A stretch of DNA of 64,000 bases, taken from assembly GCA_963932245.1 (NCBI GenBank), contig OZ010744.1:118316815-118380814 (forward strand), read 5' to 3'. Of the stretch, positions 60,701 through 64,000 are shown in pieces; within the stretch, counting starts at the first letter, position 1; every line of letters begins with the position of its first letter. A program made the translations under genes and the position numbers. Origin of the DNA: Tachinus rufipes (taxonomy: Eukaryota; Arthropoda; Insecta; Coleoptera; Staphylinidae). Below the pieces are notes generated by a model, which was given only the letters and a program-made list of their open reading frames with translations, ran no database searches and was not told where the DNA came from.

Positions 60701-61690
60701 CGCCCACCCGCCCAAGTGTTAGTTATCAAGAAATTTGTTATTGTGCCCACCTCTAACGTATTAGTAACAACTATAATTCAATCTGTCATATTAAAATCAA
60801 GAGAAACGCAACAAGTGTGAGAATAAGCAAATTTATTGATAACAAACACTTGGGCGGGTGGGCGGGAACACTTTATCAAACCATTGGCCCAATAATTATA
60901 AACTGTGTTCCCGCCCACCCGCCCAATTGTTAGTTATCAAGAAATTTATTATTGTGCCCACTTTTGATGTAATAAGTGGCAACTGTCATTCAATCTGTCA
61001 CATTAAAAACAGCAGAATCGCAACAAATGTGAGAATAAGCAAATTTCTTGATAAGTAACACTTGGGCGGGTGGGCGGGAACACTTTATCAAACCACTGGT
61101 CCAATAATTATAAACTGTGTTCCCGCCCGCCCGCCCATTTGTTAGTTATCAAGAAATTTATTATTGTGCCCACTTTTGACGTAATAAGTGGCAACTGTCA
61201 TTCAATCTGTCACATTAAAAACAGCAGAATCGCAACAAGTGTGAGAATAAGCAAATTTTTTGATAAAAAAACACTTGGGCGGGAACACTTTATCAAACCA
61301 CTGGCCCAATAATTAGAAATTGTGTTTACACCTACCCGCCCAAGTGTTAGTTATCAAGAAATTTGTTTATGCACCTACCTTAGACGTATTAGTTACAACT
61401 GTCATTTAATCTGTAACATTTAACAACAAACACTTGGGCGGGTGGGCGGGAACACTGTATTAAACAACCGGCCCAATAATTATAATCTGTGTTCTAGCCC
61501 ATCCGCCCAAATGTTAGTTATCAAAAAATTTATTATTGTACTTACCTTTGACGTATTAGTGACAACTGTCATTCAATTTATCATATTAAAAACAGCAGAA
61601 ACGCAATAAGTGTGAGATTAAGCACATTTCTTGATAACTAACACTTGGGCGGGTGGGGGGAAACACTGTATCAAACCACTGTCAACTACA
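57781..61690. repeat. G-box satellite array 6 (~211 bp unit, about 18 copies)
   Basis: Each unit is a ~165-bp hairpin-capable module with near-perfect 44-bp inverted ends (GTTCCCGCCCACCCGCCCAA then GTGTTAGTTATCAAGAAATT, mirrored at the other end). The interior is TGACGTAATAAGTGGCAACT, GTCATTCAATCTGTCACATT and AAAAACAGCAGAATCGCAAC. Modules are separated by a ~45-bp spacer, CACTGGCCCAATAATTATAA. Copies are very similar. Some are internally deleted (60300-60330, 61260-61290, 61400-61430). Open frames of ~66 codons recur once per unit because the unit has no stop in one frame; they are not genes. Confidence 0.97.
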
Positions 61691-62040
61691 CCAATGACCT
61701 CAATTCTTATATACATTAAAATGCACACAATTTCAAGACCTTTTTAGCATATGTGTGAATAACATCAGACAGTTGTAGAGTACCTCAATGATTTTATTTT
61801 TAATGCACTTTGACACATTCTATAGACTCATTTGGTTTCTCAGCAGGTAACATACATAACAAAGTGTACAATAATTTAATTGTTTTATGCAATACCAACA
61901 AAAACACTTGAGTAAAAATTTGCCAAATTTGTAATTATTAAGTTATATTGAAGCCAGTTTAATAATTGTTACACGTTTATTAAATTAGTCATAAAACTTA
62001 ATTAAATTTTTGTTAACATTCCAACCAAACTTTAATTCAG
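61691..62040. other. non-repetitive AT-rich spacer
   Basis: Nothing beyond a gradual transition into the TGTCAT satellite. Confidence 0.4.
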
Positions 62041-62888
62041 CTTTAATGATGACAAGTTTTGTTGAACTGTAATAAATGTCTTTAAATCTGTCATTAATGG
62101 TGACGCAGCTGTCAAATTGACTTAATAAATGATTATAATTGTAATCAATTTGTGTGTTTGTATAAATGTCATTTGATTGTCAACAAGATTATATAATAAT
62201 AATGACATGATTTTTATTTATTTGCAATAATAGATTTTTTTATAAATGTTATTAAGACAGATTGTCTTATATCATATATGTCAATAAATTGTTATCAATC
62301 AATCTAAACTGTCAACAAAATTGATAAAATTTAATTACATACTTGATGATTTTTATGTTATTTTAAATGTTATGTAATCAGTCATATATGTCATTGAACT
62401 GTCATATATAACTATAATCTGTCAACAAAATTGCTTAAAATTAATGACATATTTGATTTTTTTTTATCAATAGATTCGTTTCTTTAAATGTTATTTAATC
62501 TGTCATTAAACTAAATTAAAACTATCAAAAATGCCATTTAGTATTATTAATATGTCATTAAATTGTCATAAATAATTTTAAACTGTCAATAAAATTGCTT
62601 AAATTTAATAACATATTTTTTAAATTTATTATATTATAAATGTCATTTAATCTGTCATTAAACTGTCAACAAAACTGTTTAGAATTAATGACATATTTGA
62701 TGATTTTTATTTAATTTTAACAATAGGTTTGTTTATATAAATGTCATTTAATTTGTCATAAATGTCATTAAATTATTATAAATTATTTTAAGCAAGATTT
62801 ATAAAATTTAATGACATATTTGATTGTCTTTATAAATGTCATTAAATCTAACAGAAATAACTTTACACTGTCAACAAGATTGCTTAGA
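62041..62888. repeat. satellite H, left part (TGTCAT-rich)
   Basis: Irregular units of roughly 130-260 bp carry AATGACATATTTGATGATTT, TTATAAATGTCATTTAATCT, GTCATTAAACTGTCATAAAT and CTGTCAACAAAATTGCTTAG. TGTCAT/ATGACA recurs every 10-25 bp within units. It resumes after the retroelement tail. Confidence 0.85.
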
Positions 62889-63074
62889 GTTATTAACTTA
62901 AGCTTAACAAAAAAATCGGCATTGTATACTTGCATCAGTTTTTTTAACGCACTTCCATCAAAATATCGTAAAATTAATAATTTGCTCTGTTTTAAGAGAG
63001 AAATAAAACAACTTTTAATTAATATAGAACCATATGATGTAAACGAATGTATGGAATACTTGAAAAAATTGTGA
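62889..63074 (+). pseudogene. C-terminal remnant of a retrotransposon ORF2
   Basis: Only the extreme C-terminus survives, about 60 residues beyond all catalytic domains. The open frame extends upstream into satellite H to an ATG at 62811, which is fortuitous. The remnant has no function of its own. Confidence 0.65.
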
Positions 63075-63316
63075 TCAATTGTATTTTACTATTTTCTATA
63101 CAATTATTTTAATCTGTATGTATATTGTTTATTTTAATCTGTAATACATCTGTATTTTTTAAACTTATGTTGATAAACTAATGTAAATGTAATGTAATGT
63201 AATTGTACCTAATGTTTAATTAATGAATTTGTTTCTTTTGACGTTTTCACATTATTGTCATGTTGTATGTAGCATTACCCATGTGAAATAAATGATTATT
63301 ATTATTATTATTATTG
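62889..63316 (+). mobile_element. 5'-truncated 3' tail of a second non-LTR retrotransposon
   Basis: The satellite unit is interrupted after GCTTAGAGTTA and resumes at GACGTATTTGATGG. The insert carries the last ~60 codons of a retrotransposon ORF2 (to TGA at 63072-63074), a ~210-bp 3' untranslated region, AATAAA at 63287-63292 and an (ATT)n tail at 63294-63315. The coding remnant (FFNALPSKYRKINN then CFKREIKQLLI) fits the conserved C-terminal end of insect non-LTR ORF2 proteins. It is not from the same family as the 2.3-5.0 kb element, whose tail is different. Confidence 0.7.
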
Positions 63317-64000
63317 ACGTATTTGATGGTTTTTTATGTATTTTTATCAATAGGTTTTTATAAATGTCAATTAATCTATCATATATGTCATTAAATCTGC
63401 CAAAAATAACTTTAAACTGTCAATAAGATTGTTTAGATTAATGATATATTTGATATTTTTTTCTATCAATTGGGCTGTTTTTATAAATGTTATTTTGTCT
63501 GTCATATATGTCATTAAACTGTCATATATGTCATTAAACTGTCATAACTAACTCTAAACTTTTAATAAAATTGATAAGATTTATTGACATATTTGATGGT
63601 TTTTATTTATTTGTATGAATAAGTGTGATTTAAGAAATGTCATTTGATGTGTCATTAATCTGTCATAAATAGTATAAACTGTCAACGAGATTGCTTAGAG
63701 TTAATGACACATTTGATGATTTTTTTAAGTATTTTTATTAATAAGTTTCAGTAAACGTCAATTTGTCATATGTCATCAAATCTGTCAAAAACAACATTAA
63801 ACTGTCAACAAAATTGCTTAGACTTAATGACATATTTGACAATTTTTTTGTTTGTTTCTATCAATTAGGCTGCTTTTATAAATGTCTCTTAATCTGTCAT
63901 ATGTGTTATTAAACTGTCATAACTAACTTTTAACTTTCAACAAAACTGCTTAAAGTTAATGACATATTTGATTACTTGTTTTTATAAATGTCATTTAATA
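63317..64000. repeat. satellite H, right part
   Basis: Same family and orientation as 62041-62888, with GTCATATATGTCATTAAACT, ACTGTCAACAAAATTGCTTA and ATGACATATTTGATGGTTTT. It runs off the right edge. Confidence 0.85.

Noticed and set aside
57734..61312. Series of ~66-codon open frames starting MGGN and containing RPPAQVLVIKKF, once per repeat unit
   Set aside because: They follow the 211-bp satellite unit exactly, differ between copies like the DNA, and include the G-box itself. They are open frames created by the repeat, not a protein family.
57781..61690. Possible CRISPR-like array because of regular palindromic repeats and spacers
   Set aside because: The spacers are all the same sequence, unit length is 211 bp and the setting is eukaryotic. 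This is a satellite.

Overview
The window looks like AT-rich, repeat-dominated nuclear DNA of an arthropod, most likely an insect. The one convincing host gene is a secreted lipase of the insect phospholipase A1/pancreatic-lipase type. It has two tiny introns (47 and 45 bp), a size common in beetles among other insects; the order is not settled by this evidence. By summing the boundaries given below, about two thirds of the window is tandem satellite DNA. No rRNA, tRNA or CRISPR was recognised.

Layout: 1-0.7 kb AT-rich satellite; 0.86-1.0 kb fragment of a fold-back element; 1.0-2.0 kb non-repetitive; 2.04-10.2 kb satellite B (~165 bp unit), interrupted by a 5'-truncated Jockey-like non-LTR retrotransposon at 2.3-5.05 kb; 10.2-12.0 kb non-repetitive; 12.0-12.7 kb short-period TGAC repeat; 12.7-16.1 kb G-box array 1 (~110 bp unit); 16.1-17.8 kb full fold-back element; 17.8-21.9 kb satellites F, G, a TGTCAT repeat, then F again; 21.9-24.95 kb G-box array 2; 25-29.2 kb non-repetitive island holding the lipase gene; 29.2-34.1 kb satellite A; 34.1-34.35 kb junction segment J; 34.35-36.6 kb satellite E; 36.6-40.3 kb non-repetitive; 40.3-43.35 kb E-like repeats and satellite C; 43.9-44.8 kb G-box array 3; 44.8-47.5 kb satellite D; 47.8-51.95 kb G-box array 4, interrupted by an inverted copy of J plus A (48.2-51.06 kb); 53.2-54.2 kb G-box array 5; 54.55-55.4 kb exon-like repeated modules; 55.9-57.2 kb degenerate AT repeats; 57.2-57.44 kb second fold-back fragment; 57.8-61.7 kb G-box array 6; 62.0-64.0 kb TGTCAT satellite H with a retrotransposon 3' tail at 62.9-63.3 kb.

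Two organising principles stand out. First, six separate satellite arrays share one inverted G-rich box (core ACTTGGGYGGGTGGG and its complement) that flanks variable interiors and is separated by conserved spacers, as if fold-back mobile modules had become tandem arrays. Second, three otherwise different ~165-170 bp satellites (A, C, D) share one 20-bp box, CGATTAGTTTTTGTTTTATA. Together with an inverted block transfer (A+J) and higher-order repeat variants, this resembles pericentromeric or other heterochromatic DNA with a small gene island. That chromosomal placement is inference.
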